From contig NC_135778.1 in the NCBI RefSeq assembly GCF_028453695.1, positions 8,054,853 to 8,118,852 of the forward strand: a DNA stretch of 64,000 bases. Direction: 5' to 3'. The stretch is from Augochlora pura (lineage: Eukaryota > Arthropoda > Insecta > Hymenoptera > Halictidae). This document shows positions 1 through 10,165 of this stretch, piece after piece. Position 1 is the first letter of the stretch; each line of letters opens with the position of its first letter. Position numbers and translations under genes: made by a program. The notes below the pieces were generated by a model. The model ran no database searches. It was not told the origin of the DNA and was given only the letters and a program-made list of their open reading frames with translations.

Positions 1-523
1 CTCTCTCTCTCTATTTCTCTCTTTGAAAGGCACGCGAGACCTTCTCTCCGTTCTTCCTGTTCCGTTCCGTGACCTTGCCGCGGCGGTGGCTCGTCGATAA
101 TTGGGGGTAAAAATAGGGCCGCCGGCCTTGGAGATGCTTCAAAGACGAGACGCAAAAATATTCATAACCTATGGACTATGAGCTCTCGGCCACGGCTGCC
201 CGCTAAATATTCATTAGGCCAGCAATGAAAATAAGGGGCCGCCACACCGCGTGTCGAGTGCTCTCTCTCTCTCTCTCTCTTTAGGATGACACATGTCCTT
301 TTTTTCCGTCGACGCCTCGCGTCTCCTTCATTTGTTTTACACGTTTCCTTTGCTAAACTGTTCCTCGAGTACAGTGGGATTTTAGGGTTGCCGGTTCTTG
401 TCGTCTTCGACTAGGCTAATCGATGTTCCGTTGCTTGAGAATTATTGACGTTGTGAAATAGAAATAATGACGAATAGAAAATAATTTTGTTGTTTGTTAA
501 TCAGTGTAAATAAAGGTGGGAGT
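1..523. other. Non-coding start of window with CT runs
   Basis: This is mixed, partly GC-rich DNA with short pure CT runs at 1-24 and about 260-281. I see no open frame, splice context or repeat that would support a gene. Confidence 0.5.
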
Positions 524-1008
524 GATTTTTATTTCAGTTTAATAGTGAAGAAGGGGCGATGTTTAACAGCTTCTGTTTATTAACTACTGTAAGATTTCGC
601 AGCTGTGTGTTTTATTTTGATTTTACTGTGAAAAAGGTGCGTTCTTTAACATCTTCTATCTATATTAATTACTGTAAAAGTTCGCAGCAGTACTATGATT
701 TTTATTCCAATTTAATTGTGCGGAAGTAGCGATGTTTAATTTCCATATATTAATTATTGTAAAAGTTCACAGCAGTAGAATCATTTTTATTTCAATTCAA
801 CTGTGAAAAGTTTCCACGTTTAACATCTTCTATCTATTAATTATTATAGAAGTACGCAGCACTGATTTCTACTTCAATTTAACAGCAAAGAGAAGTGCAA
901 TATATGACATCTTCCACCTATTAATTATTATAAAAGTTTGCAGAAGTACAATTATTTCTATTTCAATTTTACTGTGAAAAAGGGTGCGACGTTTAGAGAT
1001 TTCTATGG
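524..1008. repeat. Diverged ~86-bp tandem repeat, about 5.5 copies
   Basis: The phrase ATTTCAATTTAACTGTGAAA recurs near 531, 614, 703, 789, 871 and 960, so the spacing is 82-89 bp. Each unit then runs through a MTTTAACATCTTCTATC-like block and a TTAATTATTRTAAAAGT block to GCAGCAGTA. Units differ from each other by roughly 15-25% by eye, which suggests an old array. It has no coding potential. Confidence 0.8.
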
Positions 1009-1126
1009 GGCTGGAGAGATTTGTTACCAGCATGTCGTTCACGGCGTCGTAAAGTTCGGACCTTCCCCTTTAATTTCAAGGCTGAATTAAGTCTCTACGA
1101 TTCTCTCGCGAAGTTACAGAACTGAC

Positions 1127-1374
1127 TTCACCCTCTGCACTCGAAGCAATTTTGTGTATAAATTCACAATACTTTTGGACGACCTGCTGCGTTTCTATTT
1201 TATATGACTTGTTAGCGCAATTTATAGTTATGGAATTGAGTCTATACTTTGAATTATATCTTGAACAGTTCTTTAAAAATATTCAAAGTGTAATGTAAAA
1301 ATTTAATTGGTACGTTGTTATATAATAATTTTGGGTGGTGTTTTAGAGTCACCATTTGAATGCAAATATATTAT
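1127..1374 (-). mobile_element. Family A TTAA-type MITE, degraded
   Basis: The left end reads TTCA-CCCTCTGCACTCGAAGC, a one-base-changed form of the TTAA-CCCTTTGCACTCGA terminus seen at 12691. The internal phrase GGAATTGAGTCTATACT matches the reverse of the family core at 14933-14955. The right end (AGAGTCACCATTTGAATGCAAA near 1345-1366) matches the reversed left end of the 14803 copy. The copy is full length but mutated, in minus orientation relative to 14803, and has no coding capacity. Confidence 0.6.
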
Positions 1375-1530
1375 ACAATTATATTCAATTCTACACAATC
1401 TAATACAATTATATTCAATTCTATACAATTCCACACAATTATATTCAATTCTATACAATTCTCCATAACTGTATTCAATTATATACAATTTTGCAGAATT
1501 ATATTCAATTATATTCAATCATATAATTTA
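1375..1530. repeat. ATATTCAATTCTATACAATT minisatellite
   Basis: Units of about 10 and 20 bp built from ATTCAATT and ATACAATT repeat across this stretch. The array starts directly at the degraded right end of the preceding MITE, so it may have expanded from that junction. Confidence 0.8.
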
Positions 1531-1910
1531 CAAACGCTCATCTTACTTAATATACAACAAAAATATAATTTATATAATTTATGAACAAATTATCTCAACA
1601 CAAACACCCCTGTCACCTCTCTCCCTCCATTCCCCCTACCCGCGCAAAACACGACGACAACCGCAACTCGCCTCTCCATCACAAAGAGTTAAAAGAACTC
1701 GCGTCGCACACCTGAATCGTGTCGAAGAGGCTGCATAAAACTGTCTGCCCGAGCCGAAAATGATCTCCAAAAGGATCGCAGAGCCAACAAACGGTCCTCT
1801 CCTTGTGTGCTCTTCAGCAATGTCTCCGTTGTCCACCGTATTGACCACATCCTTCGAGAACGTATTAGTGCCGCCGAGATTTCGCCGCTCTGCCCAGCAG
1901 ACAATACACC
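1531..1910. other. Unique non-coding DNA
   Basis: An AT-rich start gives way to mixed-composition DNA from about 1640. Short frames occur on both strands but none resembles a protein family. I see nothing else here. Confidence 0.4.
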
Positions 1911-2284
1911 GTCTCCCCCCTCCCCCCCTCTTTCTGTCTCTATCTATCTTTGTCTCTTTTTCTTTTTCTCTCTTTGACTCTTTCTCTATTTCTTTCTCTG
2001 TCTCGCTATCTCTCTCTAGTTCTCTCTTTCTCTCTTTATTTTTCTCTCAGTTTCTGTCTATGTTTCTCTCTCTCTCTCTCTCTCTTTCTCAGTTTTTCTT
2101 TCAGTGTCTCTCTCTTTCTCTCTCCTTTGCTCCTTTTTCTCTCTTTCTCTCTTTCACTGTCTTCTTTTTTCTCTCTTTTTCTCTTTCTCTCTCCCTATCT
2201 TGTTCTCTCTCTCTCTCTTTATTTCTCTTTTTCTCTCTTCCTCTCGCTGTCTGTATCTCCCTCTCTCTCTCTCTCTCTGCAGCC
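1911..2284. repeat. Long CT-rich polypyrimidine tract
   Basis: About 370 bp are almost pure C/T on the plus strand, mainly TCTC with TTTC and CAGT interruptions. The tract stays open in several frames and reads as Ser/Leu/Phe runs, which is a composition effect and not a gene. Such mirror-rich tracts can form triplex DNA. Confidence 0.9.
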
Positions 2285-3185
2285 TTTTTTTCGCCGAGGG
2301 TTGTCCGGGACACGCAGGGGTGGTTTCCCCCGCGGCCGCTCGAAAGTGACGGATTCGAGGTCTCACGGCGGTATCGGATAAAGTGCGTGCACGAGCAGAT
2401 AAGAAAGGCGGCCGGGGGGTCGCGTGGCGGGGATAAGCCGTAGACGAATGGGCCAGTCACGCAATTTCGCGTCAAACAAACCCCCTCCCTCCCTCCCTCC
2501 CGACCCACGGCTCCGTGTACCCCTCCGCTTACCTCGACCTGGTTCACCTTAGGCCGCGCCGCGGAGCCGGTTTGCGGTTGCCAGTTCTTACCCTGTAACG
2601 GAGGCCGCGCGCCGCACCTGGCGCCCCGCCACCAAAAACACGCTCGCCCCTTCGTCGGATGCCTTCCTCCTGAAGGATTAGCCTCTCTTACTCATGTCCC
2701 ACGGGCGACGCCTCCGCAAACGCGTTTCGGGGAGCAGCAGTCCGTTATATCGTTAGCCGGGGCCCCGGTTGGACGCGGCAATTAACTAGACAGACAAGGA
2801 TCTGGCCGAACCCGGGCTCCGTTCCCGTCGTTTCCGATAAAAAATTCGGACGCTGGATACGGTTGTTTAATCCGGTCGCGACGGCTGATGGATCGGCAAC
2901 GGTGACTTCCGGGTCCTAGGCACTCGCGTCACCGGGGACTACTTCGTTCGATATTTTCCTACGGATCTGGTCGCCGGGACGACGATACGCTCGCTTCCGA
3001 ACGATCCGTTTATGTAGTCGGTACGGAGAATACGTTTGTACAGCTTTTAGATATTATAATTATTTCTCTATGATTAATTCAAATAATATACATCTATTTG
3101 GCACCAGAGAAAGATTGGTTTTATTAGATAATAGCTGAGAGATTGTTTTTAATAATTTCTCCTCCTTGGCAGGATATGAAAATGT
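2285..3185. other. GC-rich unique region, no gene seen
   Basis: CpG-rich DNA to about 3020, then AT-rich. It includes a short (CCCT)n run at about 2479-2501. No frame of recognisable content and no clear promoter was found. Confidence 0.5.
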
Positions 3186-3462
3186 ACACTGAAATTATTT
3201 GGGTTACTTTGCTATTTTTATTGTATTTAATTTAGACAATCCCCTAAACTAAAAATATAGAAGCGAAGATTTCGACCAGCTTGATAGAACTATTATTAAA
3301 AAACGTCTAAAAGATTGTGTTCAATAATTACTAATGCTTGACACTGAAGTTATTTGGATTATTACTCTGCTATTTCTATTCTATTTAACTCAGTCAATCC
3401 CCTAACCTAAAAATATAGAACCAAAGCTTTCGACCGGCTTTATAGCTTTATTATTAAAAACA
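3186..3462. repeat. Two-copy 155-bp tandem duplication
   Basis: The block beginning ACACTGAAATTATTTGG at 3186 recurs as ACACTGAAGTTATTTGG at 3341. Both copies continue through CAATCCCCTAAMCTAAAAATATAGAA and TTTCGACCRGCTT to ATTATTAAAAA. The copies are diverged. It is non-coding. Confidence 0.8.
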
Positions 3463-4226
3463 GCCTTCTGATCTAAGCCTGTAACAAAAATTTGCAGAGT
3501 TCGTTTTGTGCTACTTTATTATTGTCTTCGTAACTTAGGGTAGTACTTAGTTGAAATTTTCCAGTTCGACGCTCCCGTCGCTATCGTCGCGAAGATTATG
3601 TTGCTTAATTCGCGATTTATCGGCCAGCTAACGTGCAACGTTGCAATTACCGTATCCGATCTCTCGAGCAGCGCACGTACGAATGTCGTGGATTCGCGGC
3701 GCATACCGAGATCCCGCCACCCGCTAAGATGCCGAAAAAGATCATAGAGCACCGCGTAGAAACCCCGTAAACTTTTCCTTCCCTTCCACTCCCTTCCTCT
3801 CTTCCCGTTTCATTTCTTCGGTCTGTTCGGCATTTACGAGTCGAAACGCTGGCAAGTAACAGCGCGCGAACATCGTAGATCGGAGCCGCGGGTGCGAGAG
3901 GGCGGCCGGATGAAAGTCTCGTCGGGTTACGACGTCGCGAGGAGGAGCGGGTGGAGGGGAGGGGGGGGGGGGGGGTATCTTCGAGGAGCGAAGAGCGGAG
4001 CGGGTCCGGCGCGGCGTGCCAGGAGGTGGGAGCGCGGGAAACGCGCGCGGCTCGCCGGAAACCCGGGTCGAAACCGAATTGTCTATTGACCTGGCAGCGA
4101 TGCCTAGGCCATAACCGAAAGCGGAAGCGCAATCATGCTGGAAGGTGTACGCGCCGATAAAACACATTCGTCGGGGCCGGCGCGCGGAAATGAAACCGTC
4201 GGGCCGACGACTCGGCCCTCTATCTC
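3463..4226. other. CpG-rich unique region with 15-G run
   Basis: Composition rises to very high GC from about 3850. A homopolymer of 15 G lies at 3961-3975 in a GGAGGGGA context and could form a G-quadruplex. Open frames here overlap on both strands, as expected in stop-poor GC-rich DNA, and I do not call a gene. Confidence 0.5.
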
Positions 4227-4670
4227 TCCCTTCTTCTCTCTCTCTCTCTCTCTATCTTTCTATCTATTTTTCTTTTCTCGCGCGCTTGCCGTCTCGCGAT
4301 TCGGAAAATCTAAGACGGAGGTAGGGGGGAATGATGGGGAGAAGGAAAGACGAGGCGAAAGAACGGGGAGGAGGGGAATGACAGAGAGAAAGAATGAAGG
4401 AAAATGACAGGGAGGAACGAGAGGGGAAAACGACGAAGAGAAAAAGCAAAGGTGTACGTCTGAGAAAAGACGCGATAAGAGAAACGACGGAGGAGAGACA
4501 CGATGGAGAGAGAAAGAGAGAGAGATAGATAACAGCGAAAAGCAGGAAGAAGCAATAGATGTAGAAACAGGAGGAAACGACGGAGAGGAACACCAAAGAA
4601 GAAAACAAGAGAGAAGAACAACAGAGAGAAGTGACAGAGTGGAATATGCAACAGAGATGGACAGATAGAG
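4227..4670. repeat. CT tract switching to GA tract
   Basis: A short polypyrimidine block (4227-4278) is followed, after a mixed spacer, by a long purine-rich block (about 4316-4670) of GAGA, GGAA and GAAG. The strand switch makes the two parts partly complementary, so a hairpin or triplex is possible. The frames read on the minus strand are low-complexity Ser/Leu/Phe. Confidence 0.8.
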
Positions 4671-4834
4671 GCAACAGAGAGAAGCAAATATTATAAAAGA
4701 AGAAAGCAACAGAGAGAAGCAAATATTATAAATGAGGAAGGCAACAGAGAGAAGCAAATATTATAAATGAGGAAGGCAACAGAGAGAAGCAAATATTATA
4801 AAAGAGGAAAGCAACGGAGAGAAGCAAACAATTT
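4671..4834. repeat. 35-bp tandem array, 4.7 units
   Basis: Units start with GCAACAGAGAGAAGCAAATA at 4671, 4706, 4741, 4776 and 4811, an exact 35-bp spacing. The 4706 and 4741 units share the AAATGAGGAAG ending. The last unit breaks off after AAGCAAACAATT. The array grew out of the end of the GA-rich tract. Confidence 0.95.
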
Positions 4835-5303
4835 ACAACGCAAGCAGCGTTTCTGATCGGTACCGAAAGTGTTCGAAACGAAACTATTCGTTGCCGCGTC
4901 GTGCGTCAATTCGCCGAACAGTTTCCACTCGTAAACACGAGGGATATGCCGGCTCGTAACAGCCAGCGCTACTACTAGCGGCTAGCAACGCGTTTCTTCT
5001 CTCCCCTGCGGTTATCCCGCGTGTCACGTCGCAATAAAATTCGAGCGATATCGCGGTCATCGATTTGCAGCAGCACTGCGGTTCCTTCCGTCTTCTTGAT
5101 CACCGCCAACCGGCGGAGTTCTGCATCTCTTCGAGATGAGAATGCATTCGCGGCACTCTCTCTCTCTCTCTCTCTCTCTCTCTTCACTTTTATGATTGAA
5201 GTGCACGCGTGCACCGGCGAAACTGATGGAAACAGGGGTGCGGAATCGTTGAAGGGGTGCGGAATGAGGAGGGGTGGGATGGAGGATGCTGGACGACCGA
5301 ATA
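4835..5303. other. Unique region with (CT)n microsatellite
   Basis: Non-coding DNA containing a near-perfect (CT)13 run at about 5157-5182. No gene evidence. Confidence 0.5.
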
Positions 5304-5570
5304 AGATGTTCTTTTGATGGATGTTTTAATTGGTTTGTGTTATTAATTTATTTGTTAATGAGATGTTCACTTTCTACCATTAATTAAATTAATATTGCAT
5401 TAATACTGTATTATTAAGGTATAGTTTATAAGATGTTCTTTTTGGCGGCTCTAAATTGCTCCCCTGTAATTAGTGTGCGTTATTAATTTGTTTGTTAATG
5501 AAAGGTCCAGTTTGTACCGTTAATTAAATTAATATTGAATTAATACTGAATTATTAAGGTGTAGCTTTAT
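5304..5570. repeat. Two-copy ~127-bp tandem duplication
   Basis: AGATGTTCTTTT at 5304 recurs at 5431. Both copies then share GTTATTAATTTRTTTGTTAATG, a TTAATTAAATTAATATTG block and TATTATTAAGGT. It is AT-rich and non-coding. Confidence 0.8.
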
Positions 5571-6829
5571 TATTTATGAAAGCATCGTTTTATTTTGATA
5601 TTGTGTATTTTATTTTATTGTGATATATTGTTGTGGTATTAGTTTACATGTTTATAGAAGTTATAACAATATTTTTGTCGTAGGAATTCATTTAATAAAT
5701 TATATTTTTGGAGCAGTTATAGACTGAAGAGAATTTTACGAGTTATTCGTCAAGTTGTTATATTATTCTACTATAATATTATATTTCAATTTTATTATAA
5801 TTGTCTCTTAAAAATTAATTTCTGTATAGATGTATAAAAGTGTAAACACGTAAACTATATCTTAGTAATAATAATCAATAGATAACCCAATAAAAATTCT
5901 TTTCAAATAATTATAATTTAAAGGCGCTTATTCGCGTAGAAAATTACCAAATATTAAAAACGATCACAACGTACCATAACTATTATACTAACTATTACAT
6001 CAACTATTACTGTAACTACTATAATATCTATTATAATAACAATTACCAAATAAAATTTTCACTACAGCACCAATTTCAAAAACCAAAGCGTCGAAGCAAA
6101 TGGCGCATCGAGCTTCGAGTTCGAATTTACGCGCTCTTCCCCATCATCAATGTCCCGCCCTCTTTTATTCGCGCCCTGCGAGCCCTCAGGGAGCACCGTA
6201 AAAATCTCGGTAGCTTCGGCGTGTGTTTTGAAAGACGCCGCGACGGGGATTTCCTCGGTCTCTCGCCCAAGAGAGAGAAATATAAGTGGCCAGAGAGAAG
6301 AACCAGGTCAAACGGCGCACCGTTGTAATATGTCGTTTCTTCGGCTGCCGAGGGACGGCCCGGCGAAAACATTCGAGAGGAGGGGGGGGGGGCGGTTTTT
6401 CGAGCCCGAGGAGTAGCAGCGCGCCCCCACCTCCGCGGCGATTACGGCGACGCGTCGCGATAACGGGTAACGAACCGTGGACGCTTCACGAGGTTCTTGC
6501 GGCTCCGAGTGGAAAGCGACGCCGCCACGAGATTCGGGGAATGGGGCGGATGCATGCATACGAATGGCAGGGGCTAAGGGATGCTTTTGCCCGGAGACGA
6601 TGGCAACGCGATCGGAATTTATTCCAGACCGCGACGATCCCGCTGCCGACAGCTGACACTAATTTATCCGATGATCGCTCTGTTTTCTGCGCCAGCCGAC
6701 ATTTTTCTTCTAAACGCGATCTTTCGTCCGCGATGCTCGATGGGGTCAGACACGTGTTCTCGCGAGACACACACTTTGGTTTGTTTCTGAGAATGATTAA
6801 TTTTTTTATTATCTTTACCGACCAGTAGC
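5571..6829. other. AT-rich then CpG-rich unique DNA
   Basis: AT-rich to about 6090 with loose CTATTA-type repetition near 5970-6040, then CpG-rich to about 6790 with an 11-G run at 6382-6392. A 180-codon frame on the plus strand (6286-6828) crosses the G run and a restart of composition. It looks like chance openness in GC-rich DNA and has no recognisable domain. Confidence 0.45.
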
Positions 6830-7680
6830 ATATAAATCGGCTATTTATAGGTTAACCAATAATTTATTATCTATTATTGAAGTAAAAGAGTTAGAATGTA
6901 TTACTGTAAGCTCCCATATTATTATACAATTTTTTAAATACCTTTCATGATGAATAAAATAAGTAAAATAGAGGAACTAGATATTGTTTAATGCTAATGT
7001 TATGAAAATTGAGAAATATTAGTAGATTTAATTACCCTATAATGGTATAAATGATCGAATGACCGGTCGGTAAAATGTTAAGTAGTATGATTTTTAAGAC
7101 CTATATGAATTTTTCTATGTTTAAAATCGATTGATTATTTATTTGTTGAGTCCTTTTGTGTTAGAGTGTCGTTTCAGAGTCGTTGCGATGATTTGGAATA
7201 TAATTTACTAAATGTTATATTATGTAATATTGTTACTGAATATTTTGTTATAGTCTACTTAAATTGATTGATCGATATTGTTATTATTTAAATATTGAAA
7301 TGAAGCTTTGTATGTAGTAAATATAAATTTTCTGTAAGGTGTAGGAACTTATTAGCCAAAGGGGTTGAAATTGCAATGGAAGGATGTACTTAAAATACTG
7401 AATAAATTATTTTAGCTTCTTTTTGATAATGATTTCGTGGCTGTACATGCTGTACATAATTTATTCAATACTCTGAAGACATATACTTATATATTATTTA
7501 CATATTAGTTCTATATTAATCAGCCAAAGCGAATAAGTTCGTATAATTCTTTCGACAGTGGACAAAATTTATATGGTGATGCTATTATTTTTTAAATGAC
7601 TAAAAAATCATTCTTTCGCTTCTCATTATTCCCTTACATATTCAACCCCCTTTAGATTTTATTATCACAGTATTTTTAAC
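6830..7680. other. AT-rich region with weak foldback
   Basis: Very AT-rich and non-coding. A decayed inverted arrangement is visible: CTGAATAAATTAT at about 7398-7410 faces ATAATTTATTCAA at 7457-7469, and GAACTTATT (about 7344) faces AATAAGTTC (about 7532). This may be an eroded foldback element. Confidence 0.35.
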
Positions 7681-7756
7681 TGAAGAATATCAGCTTCTCT
7701 ATATTAACTAAAGAACATCAGCATCCCTATATTAACTAAAGAACATCAGCATCCCC
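7681..7756. repeat. 28-bp tandem array, ~2.7 units
   Basis: Units start at 7681, 7709 and 7737 and read YRAAGAAYATCAGCWTC then CTATATTAAC. The second and third units are identical over their overlap, and the first has diverged slightly. Confidence 0.9.
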
Positions 7757-8317
7757 CGGTATATACGAATAAATAATTCGCGCGACTCCCCGATCGAGAT
7801 ATTCGCGGTGTCCCATAGAGATATCGAATCGGTGTCGGCAAACTATGCAACAGTCGAGCCAGCTGTTTTGCGCGTGCGCCGCGTAGGGTGGCTATCGCGC
7901 GATTCCCGCCGCTCCACGAACCATTATTATTCCTGGAAAGCACGGGAACAATTTACAATTAAAATGTCTGGACGCATCGTCGAAAGTTCTCCAATTTAAC
8001 ACGTACGCTGAATATCGCCGTCGAACGGTGTGTCTGGGGTGGTGGCGTCAAGGGTGGCGGGGGTGGCAAGCCGGAAAATTTCGCACCCACGCGCCGCTGC
8101 AGAAAAGGCGTCGCCGTGCCGTGGCGGTGCATTCGGTATTAAACGGCTTCGAATGCTCGCGACGCGCGGCTTAATGCCCACGCGGTTAAGGAAGGTCGAT
8201 CGGTCGGTCGCAAGCCCACGCGAGACCACGCGCGGCACAGTCAAGTCGAGGGTGGTGGCCCACGCGCCACCCCATGCGGAGCCGCCGGTTTTTCGCAACT
8301 TAGCCGCGCAACAAATC
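7757..8317. other. CpG-rich unique region
   Basis: GC- and CpG-rich DNA with overlapping frames on both strands and no recognisable protein. It ends exactly at the TA flank of the following mariner element. Confidence 0.45.
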
Positions 8318-8319
8318 TA

Positions 8320-8777
8320 TTGTGTTGGCAATTTAAGTGATCACGGATTTTGTTAATAGATGGTCTTAGCACATACTTTTGTTTTATCAGCGTGTTCAAA
8401 GTAATTTAGTTATATTGTTTTCTTACTGTCTGAACCTTCGTCTTCAATTTAGTAAGAAAATTGTATCGATTAGTTATTTAGTTTCGTTTTTATCACTGTT
8501 TGAAGATGGAAAGACAAAGAAGCGCATTTTAGACATATTTTATTGTATTATTTCTAAAAGGCAGGATTAAAGCATCTAATTTATATTGTTTTCTTGTTGT
8601 TTGGACTTACATACATACATATACTTACGTACATATACAGCATATTGAAATGAAGCCTTGAAAGACAGGCAGTGTCAAAATTGATTTGTCTAATTGAATA
8701 AACCTATATTTCTAAGCAAAAGAATTGAATTTTCCTTCTTATTTTAAATCCGCAATTACTTAGTCGCCAACACCTCC
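8320..8777 (+). mobile_element. Internally deleted mariner, family 2 (N-terminal remnant)
   Basis: A TA dinucleotide flanks both sides (8318-8319 and 8778-8779). The ends are imperfect inverted repeats: GTTGGCAATTTAAG on the left and, reversed from the right, GTTGGCGACTAAGTAATTGC. It is about 460 bp against about 1.3 kb for a complete mariner, so most of the transposase is missing. A fragment of the transposase N-terminus survives near 8522. The sibling copy is at 55579-55990. It cannot move on its own. Confidence 0.85.
8506..8557 (+). pseudogene. Mariner transposase N-terminus, frameshifted relic
   Basis: An ATG at 8506 begins a short frame. After a one-base shift, the frame at 8522-8554 reads AHFRHILLYYF and stops at TAA 8555. 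FRHILL-Y-F is the conserved start of the mariner helix-turn-helix DNA-binding region in many hymenopteran copies. It is broken by the shift, the stop and the deletion of everything downstream. Confidence 0.75.
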
Positions 8778-8779
8778 TA

Positions 8780-9238
8780 CGTTACGCGAAATTCGAACAC
8801 CTTTTCCAGGAACCGCGTGGGCCGGAACCAATTTCTTCGTGGAAATTGAACAGATTCCGAATGGCCGGCATCTCTTCTGCGACGCATCCCGGAGCGTGGT
8901 TGACCTTTAGGCGACGATGACGCGGAGGTGTTGCGCCATATCGCACGCCGACGCGGACGTCATCCGTGACGCACGATGATATATACCAGGGTGTCCCATG
9001 AGGTCTTTCATTTCTCTTTATACGAAATCGATGGACGATATTTGTTCTTTAAGATTGTAAAACATTTATATTTCAAAATCAATTATACGAGCTATTCTGC
9101 TGCATTATCTTTTTTATCTCTTGCAAAATATTCATCGAGCTGCCTTCTTATTTTGTTCACGAATTTATGACATTTATCACAATGCATAGTAACTGAAATA
9201 ATTATGCAATACAGTAAAAACATCTGCTAGACGTCTGA
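8780..9238. other. Unique DNA with a CAGGGTGTCCCA terminus-like motif
   Basis: CpG-rich to about 8970. ATATACCAGGGTGTCCCATG at 8981-9000 resembles the CAGGGTGTC starts at 16722 and 26069 and may be the end of an old repeat. The rest is AT-rich and non-coding. Confidence 0.4.
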
Positions 9239-9445
9239 TTAACCCCTTACCGTATTTTGACGAGTCTGGCTCGTCATAGAGATCTCAATTAATATTTTAT
9301 TACATATAAATATTGTTCCGTTGTTTTAAGCCGAAATAGAATTCTGTCATATTGTCATTGGTATTTAACAAACGCAATAAATATTTTTCTTTTTGCTTCT
9401 AAGCAATTATTACAGTAGAAAAAATTCTCAAGCTAATTTACGTAG
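9239..9445 (+). mobile_element. Family B TTAA-type MITE, right end lost
   Basis: It begins TTAACCCCTTACCGTATTTT followed by GACGAGTCTGGCTCGTC, as in the 28551 and 37843 copies. Interior phrases such as TAAGCCGAAATAGAATTCTGTC match the 52096 copy. The last ~40 bp and the right TTAA are not found. A perfect inverted repeat starts only 13 bp beyond the last recognisable base. Confidence 0.7.
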
Positions 9446-9457
9446 TTTATTATTAGA

Positions 9458-9527
9458 TTGGAAACTATGAAACGGGCGTTTTTGTTTAGTCTGTGCTCAG
9501 TTGCGGCGCCCGTTTCATAGTTTCCAA
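9458..9527. repeat. Perfect 21-bp inverted repeat, 28-bp loop
   Basis: The left arm 9458-9478 (TTGGAAACTATGAAACGGG plus CG) is the exact reverse complement of 9507-9527. The stem would be 21/21 paired with a 28-nt loop. Flanks are similar (ATTAGA before, AATAGA after). It could be a tiny foldback transposon or a strong hairpin; there is no coding content. Confidence 0.9.
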
Positions 9528-9766
9528 CATAATAGATTCTACAAAGGAATTTTACTAAACTCTGCTACTTTACGTATATGAAAAAAACAGAGAAATGTAT
9601 ATAATTTGTCTAATTTTTAGAAAAATGTTCCATCGTTATACAGAGGTGAACAACTCTACTTGATACTTATACAAATTCATACTGTGTAGTTTATTAAATT
9701 CTACTAACCTTGACATAACTTCTGCGACTTTGTATAATCAGTATATAAATAATAATAATAAATATA

Positions 9767-10163
9767 TTAGGTTGGTGCATATGAAATGTCGGATGTTTAC
9801 GTAAATATATAAAACTGTATATCTTTTCTCAAAAGCTGCTGATTTAATCAAAATAAATTTTATTATTATAAAATTTTATATTTTACTTCATTTAATTTCG
9901 CAATTGTTTTGTACGACGTATGCGTAGTTTTTGTGGGCTAAACAGTATGTAAACGGAGACAGTCTGAAAAATTCCATACTACAGTTTATTGATCCGAAAA
10001 ATCAGAATTTCTTGAAGACAGACGTTTATGAATTAAACTCGCGTTGGGAAAAGTGTATTGAAACAAATCGGGCACATTTTGATTAAATTAATAGCTTTTG
10101 GAAAAAGATATGCAGTTTTATATACTCGCTTAAAAATCCGACATTTCATATACACCAACCTAA
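9767..10163 (+). mobile_element. Internally deleted mariner, family 1 (C-terminal remnant)
   Basis: Perfect TA target duplications lie at 9765-9766 and 10164-10165. The 33-bp terminal inverted repeats (starting TTAGGTTGGTGCATATG, and TTAGGTTGGTGTATATG reversed from the right) match at 31 of 33 positions. At 397 bp, only the last part of the transposase gene remains, and it ends with a stop at 10084. Structure and ends are intact, so it could in principle be mobilised by a related transposase supplied from elsewhere. The sister copy is at 38130-38435. Confidence 0.92.
9982..10086 (+). pseudogene. Mariner transposase C-terminus relic
   Basis: Thirty-four codons then TAA encode a mariner tail. 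The visible motif is PKNQNFLKT, followed by YEL, SRWEKCIE and a final HFD. The W-E-K-C-I-E signature is typical of the end of mariner transposases. The catalytic D,D(34)D region is absent, so nothing functional can be made. Confidence 0.85.
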
Positions 10164-10165
10164 TA

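Noticed and set aside
1760..2443. 227-codon plus-strand frame
   Set aside because: It runs through a CT tract and reads as Ser/Leu/Phe runs; complementary and shifted frames are equally open.
4671..4834. Regular 35-bp units resembling a CRISPR array
   Set aside because: The units are contiguous without unique spacers, in insect-like DNA with no cas genes; it is a minisatellite.
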